A stretch of DNA of 64,000 nt from contig CM074187.1 in NCBI GenBank assembly GCA_037179385.1, positions 45,108,879 to 45,172,878 on the forward strand, read 5' to 3'. The notes under the pieces were generated by a model. The model was not told the DNA's origin. It saw only the letters and a program-made list of their open reading frames with translations, and searched no databases. Positions 31,362-42,625 of the stretch are shown in pieces (position 1 is the stretch's first letter; each line of letters starts with the position of its first letter). The position numbers were made by a program, and so were the translations under genes. This DNA comes from Holothuria scabra (Eukaryota; Echinodermata; Holothuroidea; Aspidochirotida; Holothuriidae).

Positions 31362-33123
31362 CAGTGGCGTAGCTAGGATTTTTTCCAGGGGGGGGGGGCA
31401 AAGGTATAAAATTTCCCCAAAACTTTTCCCGGTCAATTTGTATGTATTTCATATAAAATATGCAAACTTACAAGTATAACAACATTACCATGTCATTTTG
31501 TAATATAACCTGCATTTTAATCTTAAAGTATAACATAGAGCAATCGGAAATAACAAAGTATATTATTTTGGTAAACAATACCTGGTTTATTTGTATGTAC
31601 TAACGCAGTGGCGTACGCAGGATTTCTCTGAAGGGGGAGGGGCATGCAGTATGGTCTAAGGGGAGGGGTGTTTCCGGAATTTTTTTGACGTTTTCAAGGA
31701 GCCTACGTGCAAAATGGTGCAAAATATTCGACTTTGACAGGAACAGTGTTAAAAGTTGAATCGTGGTGGTTCATTAGGATAAAACTGAAACTTTTCTGTC
31801 TTGGCATGCATTTCTTTAGGCCATTTATGCTACCTTACGAAGAAAAACTTGTCATAAAATTTGCACACTATTATGAGTCAAAATAAAAAAGCATTGATCG
31901 GTATTTGTGGTTTTTCTTGGCCACAAAATGTTATTTTGTCATAAAGATTATCTAAGCGGAGCGCCACCATTGGTTGGCGCAGAGCGTAAAGAAAATTTCG
32001 AAAAATCAAGACCCCTCAGATGGTCAAAATAGCGCATTTATGCTTGTAAAGAGAATCTAAACATGTGGTCTTTTTTATCGATGCCACCAGTGGGAAACAG
32101 AGTCTACCTTTTAGAGTAAAAATTGGAACTTGACAGAATTTGCCTGGGTCTATTTGTAGGAATTAAAAAAAAAATTGGCATCACTGAAAGACCTTGCAGG
32201 GACAATCCTTCCCCTTTAAAAATTTTTGAAAAATTGGGTGTCCTTATAAGCAATCTGGTGCAACATATGCTATCTTTTTAAGTAAAATCTGTGTTAATAA
32301 AGTTAGACTACGTACTAGAACAAAGAAAAAGTGACATCTGTGAGGGGGGCATGGCCCAATGGTCTCACCTTCGCACGCCACTAAGGAGGCCTAATAGTGG
32401 CTCGATTACACAGGATATCCTGTGAGAAAAGCAGTCTGTTAAGTGTAGAAGGCTACAAGGTACTCATTATCCATTTATTGTTACACTCAAAGTGAGCAGA
32501 AAGCTATTTTCCCGAACTAGCTTGTAAGCCTCTAAGGATTAGGCTAAGTAGCAAAATCTAAGTATGCCAACGGATCCCGTTAATTCTAATTTCTAGATTA
32601 AATTTAAGTTTATCGTTGGCCATGGATTGTTTCAGCCCCATCCATCGTTATGTACACAGAGTAAAATCGTACAGCTACTGCTAGCTTTTAGAAGAACATA
32701 ACAACCTCGGGGGTCTACGGTAGTGACTTGTTAGTTTTCACATCCTTTTACTGAATTCCCAAAGTATCACCTGAATAACAGCTTCCTGTGCACTGAAATG
32801 CACTGATCATAACCCCCGTGCGTATACAAACACAAGAGATCATTCAATCTGCTACGCGGCGAGGACATTTCTGTGGAACACGGATTGGGCCGGTTCATGC
32901 GACACTGACGAAATCTGAGTTAATTTGCTGCATGAAAATACGAATTATGCATGAGACATGTCTCACAATTTCTTATTCTAACAAAAATTTTGAGAAATTT
33001 TTGTGAAATTTTTGTAATAATAAGAAGATTCATCAAATTTCCCCATTTTCACCAAATTTCCCCAAAAATTCTTCCGGGGGGGCAACTTGCCCCCCCCCTG
33101 CCCCCCCAGTAGCTACGCCACTG
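31362..33123. mobile_element. hAT-like non-autonomous element 3 with exact 8-bp TSD
   Basis: A 1762-bp element starting CAGTGGCGTAGCTAGG and ending AGCTACGCCACTG. It is flanked by identical 8-mers GTAAGGAT (31354-31361 and 33124-33131). G/C homopolymers lie inside both ends. It has no transposase frame. A second pair of related ends (31606 and 32382) lies inside, implying a self-nested insertion. Confidence 0.9.
31606..32382. mobile_element. Nested hAT-like element inside element 3
   Basis: It starts CAGTGGCGTACGCAGG and ends CTTCGCACGCCACT, so the ends are inverted relatives of the host element's ends. No matching 8-bp target duplication was found (left TACTAACG), so the right boundary is uncertain. 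Confidence 0.55.
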
Positions 33124-33518
33124 GTAAGGATGAAACTGGATTATTTGACAAAATCGGAAAAATTTCCGAAACCTTTCTTCTCTCTTGTTTTAAGTATTTT
33201 AAAATCTGGAGCAGTTTTACATTACAGAAAAATTAATTGTTCGACGGAAACTTTGAAATTTTGGTCACCTTGCAATAAAAAATGGAGAATTTGAGTTTAG
33301 AGTATAAGGTAATGAATGATATTTGATACCTTTTAAAAGTATGGAAATTAGCAATTAATGATATCAAGTGTTTTACTAAATCGTGGAAAGGCCTTTGAAA
33401 GAAACCTTCTGATCGAGATTATGCCAGTTTATAGGTTTTAGTTTTAAAATACGATGTAGGCCCACAGTCCAAAAATATAGACCTTTTTTTAGGTGAAATA
33501 TAGGTAGAACGTTATACA

Positions 33519-33812
33519 TCGACAGGGTGCCAGAATGTCAGAATTGAGGGGTAAGGCAAAGGGTAATGTTGGGGGCAAAAATTTTCGGCCACAGCACGAA
33601 ACTGAGTCCAAATCGGCCGTTCCTGGGGATGGGAGTTCAGGAGGCCAAGCCCAGAAGCTCTGAGGCATATGTCTGGATAAAAATTTAGTCTCTGGAGAGG
33701 TATATTGTTTACTTTTTTTAGTTAACTCAACTCCTAACTAACCTAAGGGGAAGTGGGGGTTAGACAAAATCGGGGGAAATACCCCTTCCCCTCCCCCTGT
33801 AGCACCGTCACT
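33519..33812 (+). repeat. Repeat family E, copy 2
   Basis: It begins CAGGGTGCCAGAATGTCAG and ends CTGTAGCACCGTCACTG, giving CAG-type inverted ends. The interior matches 28434-28715 and the inverse of 38462-38780. No clear target duplication. Confidence 0.55.
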
Positions 33813-36336
33813 GTAAATCTGAGGGAAAGTAGGAACCAAAGTACACTCTGAAAATTTTTTAACACATTTAAGATTTGCAAAAAATCTACGAAGTTAGAGA
33901 GCACATTATTTTTCTGGCTTTTTGCCGTATTTCATACTCACACTTATCAAACAATACGAAATCTAGGTATTTACAGCTTTTCTAAGCATTTTGCCAACAA
34001 GTACGGGTCCCATTTTTTATAAACATTTTTAGATAGGTTTTACACAAATTACAGGTTCAATTGAATGACTGCATTTTTAACTTTCCTTGCTTTTGGATAT
34101 GGGGGTATTTTTTAGTAAATACCTCAGTTTTCAATGTTAAAGGAGGGAGGATGGATTAAAACTTATGCTAGCTTATCTTTCTTTTTGGTTAGTAAGGTCA
34201 CTAGCTGAGACAGACCATATCATTCATGTTATCATGCCTGTAGTTCATACATAGATATGCACGTCTATGAGCATGTAGGAGAAACCCCATTCACCAACAA
34301 CTGAGGCATCATTCTCAAATATGATATGCAATCCCACAGCCTTACAGGGGGTATGGGTAGGGGTACCATAGCCTTTTGGAAAATTGTTTGTTCCTGGCAA
34401 AGTGAATAAAGAAATTACCATTGTCTCAATGCATTGATTTTTCATAAACCTTGTCGCCTTCACAGATGTTCCCCATTAAGGCCATTACTCCCCTTGCATG
34501 ACTACCGACCTGTGACAAAATTAATTTCTACCCAAAATAGTTTTGAGCATCAATGCATGCTGGATTACATTTCTTTCAACTAAAAAGTGGAGTAGAATGG
34601 GGATCAATCTGGTGAGGGGATGAACTGGTGGAGGTCAGGAGAGCAGGGTTAACACTAAGAACCCCAATTTCCCTCTGATGAGACTAAACCTGTGACAAAT
34701 AACTTCTCAGAAACTATAAAGGTTCAGAATATTTACCACTTAATCAAAAATTTCAAATTTCAAACAAAAAAGTATGTTTTGACAAACTCGAAACAATAAC
34801 AAAAGGATATTGTAGCCCAAAAAACACACTTCAGAAAGGTATGTATCAACTGAATGTAAAGACATTTATTTGACAATGTTGTTTCTTGAATACATTTATC
34901 ATACAAAGCAGTACCACTAGCTTAAAAATTGGTTTCATTGCCTTACATTCCTACGTAAAATAGGTTCGCTTCAACTATACAATGTAAGGCACTTTTTATT
35001 TTGTCACTTGCTAAGATTGGAATGATGTCAGAGTTGAAGAATGGTTTGTGCAATAAGCTCTCACAAGTTTTGCTAGCTTCAGCATAGAAAACAAATACAT
35101 ATAAAGCTTTCAGCTTGACAGTTTGATAAAACAAGACAAGAAATGTTAAAACCCTTATTAATGATAAACAGATTGCAATTGTTTTTTGTTTCTATACATT
35201 ACATTTTACATTACATACACATGAAATACTAGAACTAGATCAATATCTACAAAAGACTCTAAAAATGGAACCTACTGCTGTTGTGCGTGATGCCCCACAT
35301 AAGCAATGGAGTAGGGAAAACAAGCAAGTGAGCCACAACTGGAAAAAGGGCTGTGGCCAGCTCGACTTGAACCAATAGGTTGGAAACTGGGCCATGAAAC
35401 TCTAACTTACAAAACTATCTCATTAATAGGGCAAACAGAGTTTGACAGAGAATGTTAACATTTAGTTAGCTACTGCTTAAATGAAAATTTCTGAACATTT
35501 TTGGGGTAACAGAATTTCACAAAGATGTAAAGACAAGACAGCCTCCCGTACACTATACCCAACCATGGTGTTACACCATAATTACAGATTATTTTTTGTT
35601 AGTTTTAGTCAATGTACAAAGATACAGAAATAAAATTGTGAAAAAAAATTGAAAAAAAAGAAACTCTGATTACCACTTACAGTTGACAATGGCACTAGTC
35701 AGTAGTACTGTAACTGAATTCTATGGAGTTCTTAAAAGTTTTTAACAATTCACAAGAGATCACTATTTTAAAATATGTTTTCATCAGTTGTATGCCAATT
35801 TTTCCAGTTTTCATTTTTACTTCTAATTTTGTTTTTCTTTTCTTTCTTGAGCATGTGAGTGGTCACAATTTTCAAAAAGTTTTACCTTTACAAATATTAC
35901 CCTTTTTTGATTTATGGTTGGAGGTATCACTGTTTTGGGTTTTATATTTTCATTTCATTTCATTTATTTTTGTTTCTTCACAGTGTAATTTACCATGATG
36001 GGTTCAGCATGTGTCTACGTGAGAGTTGCTATGATTTATTTAATGCACTACTTGCAACAGGGTCTGCCAACCCTTTTGGAGTGGTAAGCCACATGTAATG
36101 GTTATGATGGACAAGGGACAGCACGCTTAACGGTTTTCAGTTTTTGTCTAAAGTTCAAGGCAAAATGAAATAATTATGAGTGAGGAACGCATTCATTTTT
36201 TATTTTTGATAGAACAGATAGATAAATTTTAGCAAAAAAAGATCAATGATATTATTTTAATGTAGGCTATGCAGTTTCAGAGAAGGCTGGAATGGTTCAT
36301 GCCGTAGAGGACGGCATAGACTTAAGTTGAATCTGC
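33813..36336. other. Intergenic, no gene recognised
   Basis: AT-rich, with no supported exon. It contains a family H repeat at 35285-35410. The minus-strand open frame at 34245-34463 has protein-like composition and an AG before it, but no second exon or known domain. Confidence 0.4.
35285..35410 (+). repeat. Repeat family H copy (SINE-like body)
   Basis: It contains CAATGGAGTAG, GTGAGCCACAACTGGAAAAA and GGTTGGAAACTGGGCC, all also found at 47893-48005 in inverse orientation. The first two are shared with the tRNA-derived element at 25246-25430. Confidence 0.6.
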
Positions 36337-36598
36337 TTAAAGGACAAGAGCAGTCACCCCAGACTTACTTTGAAGCATCAGCTAAATATCACAATTTCCT
36401 TCTTATTTGTCTTCAAAGTCTCCTTTATAATATTTCAGGACTTCAACATTGCACACTCAAGGTAAACCAAGTGGTAACTCTTAGCAAATTTCACATTGGA
36501 GGAAAAAAAATATTGTCACGTGACTTGCAAGAGCCAATCATGAAACAGGACAGTCTACTACACTTCTTCAAATTGGAGTAACTGCTCGTTACATTTAA
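36337..36598 (+). mobile_element. MITE family A, copy 5
   Basis: A 262-bp TTAA-bounded copy with the start AAAGGACAAGAGCAGTCACC and the inverted end GAGTAACTGCTCGTTACATT. It is followed about 120 bp later by copy 6 in the opposite orientation. Confidence 0.85.
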
Positions 36599-36720
36599 TG
36601 AAGAATTTTGCTCTACATATAGACCATTTTTGACAGGCAAGGCGCAACTTTATGGTGGGCAGGACCATGGCTCTTAGTTTGACTACCCTGATTTAAAAGT
36701 AAAACGCATAACAATGAATG

Positions 36721-36987
36721 TTAAAGGGCAAGAGCAGTCATCCCAAATTGAAGGAGTGTACAATAGTAGACTGTCCAGTTTCATGATTGGCTGTTGGGAG
36801 TCATGTGACAGCATTTTTTCTCTTCAAATGTGAAGTTAACTACAAATAACTGCTTGATTTACCATGAAATACGCAATAGTAAAGTCATAAAATGTAATGA
36901 AAGATACTTAGAAGAGAAATAAGACAAAAATTGCATTATTTAGCTTTTTCTTCAAAATAGCATTGGGGGACTGCTCTTTACCTTTAA
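36721..36987 (-). mobile_element. MITE family A, copy 6
   Basis: A TTAA-bounded copy starting AAAGGGCAAGAGCAGTCATC and ending GGGGACTGCTCTTTACCTTT, in inverse orientation to copy 5. Confidence 0.85.
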
Positions 36988-37594
36988 AGCACAAGCAACA
37001 TTTGTATTTTTTGAACTTTGGCACAATGTTAAGGGTTACATCAAATTGTAGAAAGCATTGATTGTTCATGCCTCACATTACATGAGTTGTTTCATACTTG
37101 CTTAAATACTTGTTTTGTGACGTACATAAAACAGTAAAAACAAATTTTAAAAATAACAATTGCATTCATCTAATTACACACATGTGGCAATCCTACAGAA
37201 AATCTCATGCTGCATATTACTTCACAAGGCACAGGAATATTGGCTTACACATAGCACCCCTTTAGAATAAACGATGGGAAATTTTGTGGATAGGTTACTG
37301 CAGTACTGATTTTGTAATTGAAAGGTAAAACTTAACAAATTTAATGACACTTCTACCAGTCCACCTCCACCTATGTACAATTTCAACAGGTATACTGTTT
37401 ACTGTTTAGCTTAATACCACAATCTCCCTAACATATTTTTGATAATTTCCTTCTACTGGTAAACTGATGGGGGGCAATATTTAAACATCCACTTCTGATA
37501 TGCAGAGTATTTGCCCCCTTCAGTTCTGCTCTCTTAAAGCAGTTCATTGAGGTGGTGCTTGAAATTCAACAAATTTTTCCAAACCTGTTAAGTT

Positions 37595-37860
37595 TTCTTC
37601 ACATACCAATAACAAATGGTCAAACTTAAACAATCCCCATTTACTACATACAAATAACTGTTTTATGAGTGAGTACTTAATGTTTCAACACGAAACCACC
37701 ATGACCAGACACCTCTTCAAATTATGCACAAAACCATTACAAGTTAGGATACCACAAAATTCATAAGTTTAACTTTTTCCATAACTATTGTTTATGAAAC
37801 TTGACTTATCATGCTAACTGTAAGCATTGCCACGTGGTAACCACCCTTTAACACTCTTAT
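37595..37860 (-). repeat. Interspersed repeat family J, copy 2
   Basis: Inverse-oriented homologue of 7570-7975. It contains TGAAACTTGACTTATCAT, TGCACAAAACCATTACAAG and AACTGTTTTATGAGTGAGTA. Confidence 0.6.
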
Positions 37861-38024
37861 TAAGCTATCATATCAACTCAATAAGCCCCTTTAAGGCTTG
37901 GTTTGTACACTTCACAACACACTGTGTAACCCTGTCTCTACAATATGGCAAAACTGCAGGTTAACACCATGCTTTCCAGCCAGTGTTCTGCATCCAGGGC
38001 TAGGTTGACCACCCTAAACCTAGC

Positions 38025-38242
38025 TACATTATGTATCCCTACCTACATGGGGTAATCCTTTGGCAAGTTATCAGTGTGATGGGATGGACATAGGAAGATC
38101 CCAAAAGGTGCCCCTCATTCTTTACCTTTGCATGCAAGGTAAATGAATGAGGGGGCATCCTTTGCAATATCCATTATGTTCATCCCATCACAATGATAAC
38201 TTGCCAAAAGATTACAGCAAGGAAGTAGGGTTACATAATGTA
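38025..38242. repeat. Long near-perfect palindrome (foldback element)
   Basis: About 108-bp arms meet at TTGCATGCAA (about 38128-38137) with essentially no loop. The outer ends are TACATTATGTA..CCCTAC and GTAGGG..TACATAATGTA. Arm pairs include GGCAAGTTATCA/TGATAACTTGCC and CCTCATTC/GAATGAGG. It is probably a foldback MITE. If transcribed it would form a long hairpin RNA. Confidence 0.8.
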
Positions 38243-38461
38243 CACAAAAGGTATGGAGGGTGATGCCACATTTAAACACCTACCCCAAGTTAACCTGTGT
38301 CCTAACAGTACTCAAGATTAATTTTACCTCCAAAATGGGGTATGAGAGACCACAGTATTAGTTAATTTACACCCCTGGGTTTAGAGTTTACCCCCTGGGA
38401 TTCAACACCTATTCACTAGTTCACATCTGAGTCCTACACTCTCACAGTTTGAGCCCCTGGG

Positions 38462-38780
38462 TGGTATCTGCACTACAAGGAGTGCAAGAAGAGGCATTTG
38501 CCCCCCAGAATTTGTTGTTGCACCCCTCCCCCCACTTAGGCCAGTTAGGAGTTGTGTTAACCCAAAAAAACATATTATATACCTCTCCAGAGACTTAATT
38601 TTTCATCCAGAGATATATGCTAAAACCCCAGAGATTCAGGGGGCTTTGTCCCCTGGACACTAACTCCCGAGAATAGGCACTTTAGGCTCTATTTTGCAGT
38701 TTGTTCAAAATCCCTCTCCCCCCCCCCCCAACATTATCCTTTGCCCTTAGTTTCCCCCCATTTTGACATTCTAGCGCCTC
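38462..38780 (-). repeat. Repeat family E, copy 3
   Basis: Inverse-oriented member. On the minus strand it starts CAGTGGAGGCGCTAGAATGT and contains the AATGTTGGGGG run, then a GAGACTTAATTTTTCATCCA-type block (plus strand). The CAGTGG end is hAT-like. Confidence 0.55.
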
Positions 38781-40272
38781 CACTGCCCCACGGGCATATT
38801 CGTAGTTGTTTTACTTTCCCCTTATGGTGTTGTTCCCCTAATTCCTAAGGAGTTGCATTCCTGATGGGTCATGTATGAACCTGTTCTAGACATGCAAAAA
38901 GGAGTGTCTTGTGGAACTGATAGCAACACCTAACATTATTTACTTCAATCAAACAACTGAAAAACATTTACCTACTATAATGGATCTACAGCATCCATGG
39001 CTGCCATCATGAGATTTTACTAATAAAATGTTCAGAAATTGACTTCTTATGACATCAGATGACCTCTGAACTGGTTTAAATAAACAGTTCAGGTATCTTT
39101 TCTAAACATGAAGAATACTTACACCAGTTATGAATACATCATTTGATATTCCTATCTTAAGGTAATATCATACATGTATTCACCATTGATAACATCTGAT
39201 AACCATTCACCTATTCAAAAAGATAATCTTCTGACTATGAAGATTCCATTACCCAGAATTAAAGTACCTATGCTTCCCAAATGGAGATACTGCAGTGCAG
39301 CCACACATTTTTCAGATTTTGACCCCTAATGAGAAATGACTTCTGACTTAAAATATGGATGTCATGTTTGCAATTTCTCATCAGCACTCACTTCAAAATT
39401 CTCCCCCCTCCTGTGGCACTTCTTCTTTAAGTCACACTTTGCAAATATTGGGGGCTGTTGTATGGCAGTTGGTCCCAGAGTAAGTTCATTAACTCCTCAG
39501 AAAAGTTACAGTACTGTTGTACGTACTTAATACATTCAAATAAGCCCCTTTAGTCCCCACTTTTTAAGGGCCTAGCCCCCAAGCTCTTCCCCTCACCTAG
39601 TTCTACCCCCACTGGACTTTACTATTATCCCAAGACTCCCCAGAACTTGACAGTCATTAGTCATAATTGATAATACTACTGTATCCTATCAAAATTTTGC
39701 ATATCCTCTGAACTTACCCTTATATACAAACTATTATCTGATATTATCAGATGTAGTTCAAGGAGGTTACTATATTGGAGGAGTACTTGGAAAAAGAAAG
39801 CTATTGCAAAAAACTCTATTGCAAAAAAGGTATTTAAATTTATGCAAACCAAAATTTGCCTAAGAAAGATGATTAATGTTTGGTCCCAGAGTAAGGTCAT
39901 AAACTCCTAAGAAAAGTTACAGTACTGTTGTACTTAACACATTTAAATAAATAAGCTTACATTTTACATTCATTGACCATAAAAACTGACTTCAGAGAGC
40001 TACCTTTAACACCAATCAGCATATCATAAACAATGAGTGATTTACATCCTTTATATGTCATTAAATTTCAATTGCACTGTTGGAATCCACTGACTTTTTC
40101 CTCAGAAGAATTGAAAACACATGTAATTCATACCATGTGTATTAAGCAGTCACTTGTTAAACACACTACCTCAATGATATACACAATAGCTCCTCCATAT
40201 CACTTACCAGTCTTCATTGTTGCAGACAAAAACAACAAGTCAGTTACACCAACCTCATTGACAAGATGGGCT
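38781..40272. other. Intergenic, no gene recognised
   Basis: AT-rich. TTGGTCCCAGAGTAAG and AAGTTACAGTACTGTTGTAC occur at both 39467-39525 and about 39880-39935, a short dispersed duplication. No supported exon. Confidence 0.35.
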
Positions 40273-40702
40273 CTAATTTAGAATACGCGCCCGGAACTTG
40301 CGTCATAGTTGTAGGGTTAAAGGGTTACATATGCATAGTAATAGGGTTAGGGTTACGTAGGCATAGTAATAAGGTTAGGGTTACGTACGCATAGTAATAA
40401 GGTTAGGGTTACGTACGCATAGTAATAAGGTTAGGGTTACGTACCCATATGTTTAGGGTTATGGTGGGCCATATGCAGGTGTACGCATGCATAGGAACTG
40501 TATACGTAGAGGTATATATAAACCTATACATATATGTATCCCATACTGTACATGTATATACACTCTCAAGTACATACATACTTAGCTTTAGGTATACATA
40601 TATATGTATAACTATAGCTATATGTAATAAATAGCGCCCTCTTTTGGAAGTTGTGAAGTGAGTAAAAATTATGTCTACTTCCGGGCACGGATTCTAAATT
40701 AG
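40273..40702. mobile_element. TIR element carrying a telomere-like minisatellite
   Basis: The ends CTAATTTAGAATACGCGCCC and, on the other strand, CTAATTTAGAATCCGTGCCC form inverted repeats of about 26 bp with two mismatches. They could be flanked by a TA duplication. Inside is a 28-bp tandem repeat (40316-40455) containing TTAGGG, followed by TATA/CATA-rich sequence. It is non-coding. A LINE C-terminal fragment starts directly at its right edge. Confidence 0.7.
40316..40455 (+). repeat. 28-bp minisatellite with TTAGGG core
   Basis: About five units of GGTTAGGGTTACGTACGCAT followed by AGTAATAA. Unit ends vary by single substitutions. It contains one telomere-type hexamer per unit but is interstitial and internal to a transposon. 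Confidence 0.85.
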
Positions 40703-40703
40703 T

Positions 40704-40851
40704 ACCACAAAATGTAAATCTTTTGGGGATCATTCTTTTGCAGTTGCCAGCCCATTTTTTTGGAATAACCTTCCAAGTGCCATACAACACACTCCACCTT
40801 TTCAAGTTTTCAAGACTAAGCTAAAAACGTGGCTGTTCTCTATGTACTAAT
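40704..40851 (+). pseudogene. LINE reverse-transcriptase ORF, C-terminal fragment
   Basis: The frame reads SFGDHSFAVASPFFWNNLPS, then FQVFKTKLKTWLFSMY and a stop. This is the standard C-terminus of CR1/Jockey-type non-LTR retrotransposon ORF2 proteins (R-SFAVAAP-LWNSLP then F-K-LKT-LF). Nothing upstream of the adjacent TIR element continues the frame visibly. It is a dead 3' remnant. Confidence 0.7.
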
Positions 40852-42255
40852 TGTTTGGATGTTGGCTTCGCTTTTGTTTTATGCCACACCTCAACTTTTG
40901 GGATTGTTTTGTCTATTTCTACTAAATTGTTTTGATGTTGGGTATTTTACTGTTTTTACTTTATATGTAAACCACATCAGATAACTCCAGGGTTGATAGT
41001 GCACTTTATTAAATCAATAATAACAATAATATTATTATCTTCCAAATAAAAAGTTTTGTAATAATTATACTCTACCTGGAGATCACACCAGGGATTCTGC
41101 CAAAACTCAAGAATGGAGACTTATTGCCAAACCCCAAAACCAAACTGATGGTGCCCTGGGCAGAAGTTACAGGTGGGTTCATTGGAGGTTTGGGCAAAAG
41201 CTTGTTACAAGGTGCCTATAAGGTGCAATCTGCAGGGTTTTAAAGGCTTTTAATCTATGTAAGTTCAAATATTGCTGCAAGTGTGTCCTTTTCTTACATA
41301 GATAACCAAGATACTGACTTTTTTTTATTTTTATGGAAATAAAATTGACCCCTCATTTTCAGGACAGAGGGACAAATTTCCCCTTGCACCCCCTTCTCAA
41401 CCCCTTGACAGAAACACTGCATCCTATCACTCCTTGGCGAGCAAATCTAGCATGTTCAAAGAACATTAAACCCATTCAACACATATTTCGAATATTGTTT
41501 AGGTCCAATGGTAAACAAACTAATACCCTCATATGATGAAATCTATGGACTAAACTAGTCATTGTATGGTAACATTTCCTATAATTACCATTTAGTCCAA
41601 AACCTGTGCCATTCAAAATATCCAGTTTGAAAACAGCTTGCACCAGCCAAGCATGTACCTATATGTCTACATTAAATGTTGTCTTTAATCAAAATAATAT
41701 TTAAGAGAAATATTGCATTTGTTGATATGAATATTTTCAATAGCTTTAAAATCAATATACAAAGATAAAGATTGATACATACTTCAAAACAGTGCTAAAG
41801 GGTTTTTCATTTTCAAGAGAGAAAGTTGTTTAGGAAAGGAGTAGAGTATTTTTTTTGCTCAAAAATAATTTACGGGTCCAAAACACCCAAAGTTTCATTA
41901 CATCCAAGACTTGTGTAACACATATTTTATGCAGTGCTATTGATAAAAGTTGATGGTGAACCTGATTTATTTAATGGTGATTGCAGCCATTTTCTCTTTA
42001 TGCCTTGCAGCATAACTGTTGTATTTTTTCTCTTTTAATTTGCAAGTAACTCACCAAGCGAGCAGCCACACCTGCAGCATTTGTTGTCTCAAAATTCAAA
42101 ATATTCATATTCATAATATAAAAATATATTGTGTTACTTATTATTTTGTGGTGCTGCACAAAATGCTAAGGATTGCATTGAATGTTTTTTAAATCAGCAC
42201 TCCATGACCGCAGGCTCATAGTCAAGATGGAAAAGGGTGAGCAAAACCCCTCTCC
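40852..42255. other. Intergenic, 3' of gene 2
   Basis: AT-rich, with no supported exon or defined repeat, apart from the end of the LINE remnant's 3' region with a short TAATAATAACAATAAT-like tail near 41015-41040. Confidence 0.4.
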
Positions 42256-42261
42256 TTTATT
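42256..42261 (-). terminator. Candidate polyadenylation signal of gene 2
   Basis: TTTATT on the plus strand (AATAAA on the minus strand), about 245 bp downstream of the gene 2 stop codon. Chosen by position and motif only. Confidence 0.35.
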
Positions 42262-42503
42262 TTACAATATAACTGGCACCTAGCACCCATTATTTATATG
42301 CAGTAACTGAGCCTAGAAAGTGACATTTGCACCTGGGTGGCATTTTTAGACAAACTTTGAACCAATGATGGTGGCACTATGCTTAAAATGTCTGTCCATG
42401 AGTTTCATCCCCATGTTGAATTTCAGGGTACATGCCTGCATGGCCAATAGCGATAAAATAACACTTAATATTTCAGCTTCTTTTAATATAATACAGTGAC
42501 AGC

Positions 42504-42625
42504 TTACATCAGTTCCATCCTACTGCGGACTGCCCAGTACTCATCCCTGTCAGTAAATAAGATTGAGCGACAGATGAATAGTTTCCTGGTTGATGCGTCA
42601 AACTTCCACAGCATTATAGTGTATC
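42504..42625 (-). CDS. Gene 2 coding exon 3 (last)
   Basis: It encodes YTIMLWKFDASTRKLFICRS to the terminal RSRMELM and TAA (42506-42504). The acceptor TTTGACAG lies at its start, and phase matches exon 2. Confidence 0.65.

Noticed and set aside
34245..34463. Minus-strand frame (LPGTNNFPKGYGTP..) as a further exon
   Set aside because: An AG precedes it, but its phase does not connect to any recognised exon and no homology is recognised.
40316..40455. Interstitial telomere or chromosome-fusion scar
   Set aside because: The TTAGGG units are part of a 28-bp minisatellite enclosed by transposon inverted repeats, not a run of pure telomere repeats.
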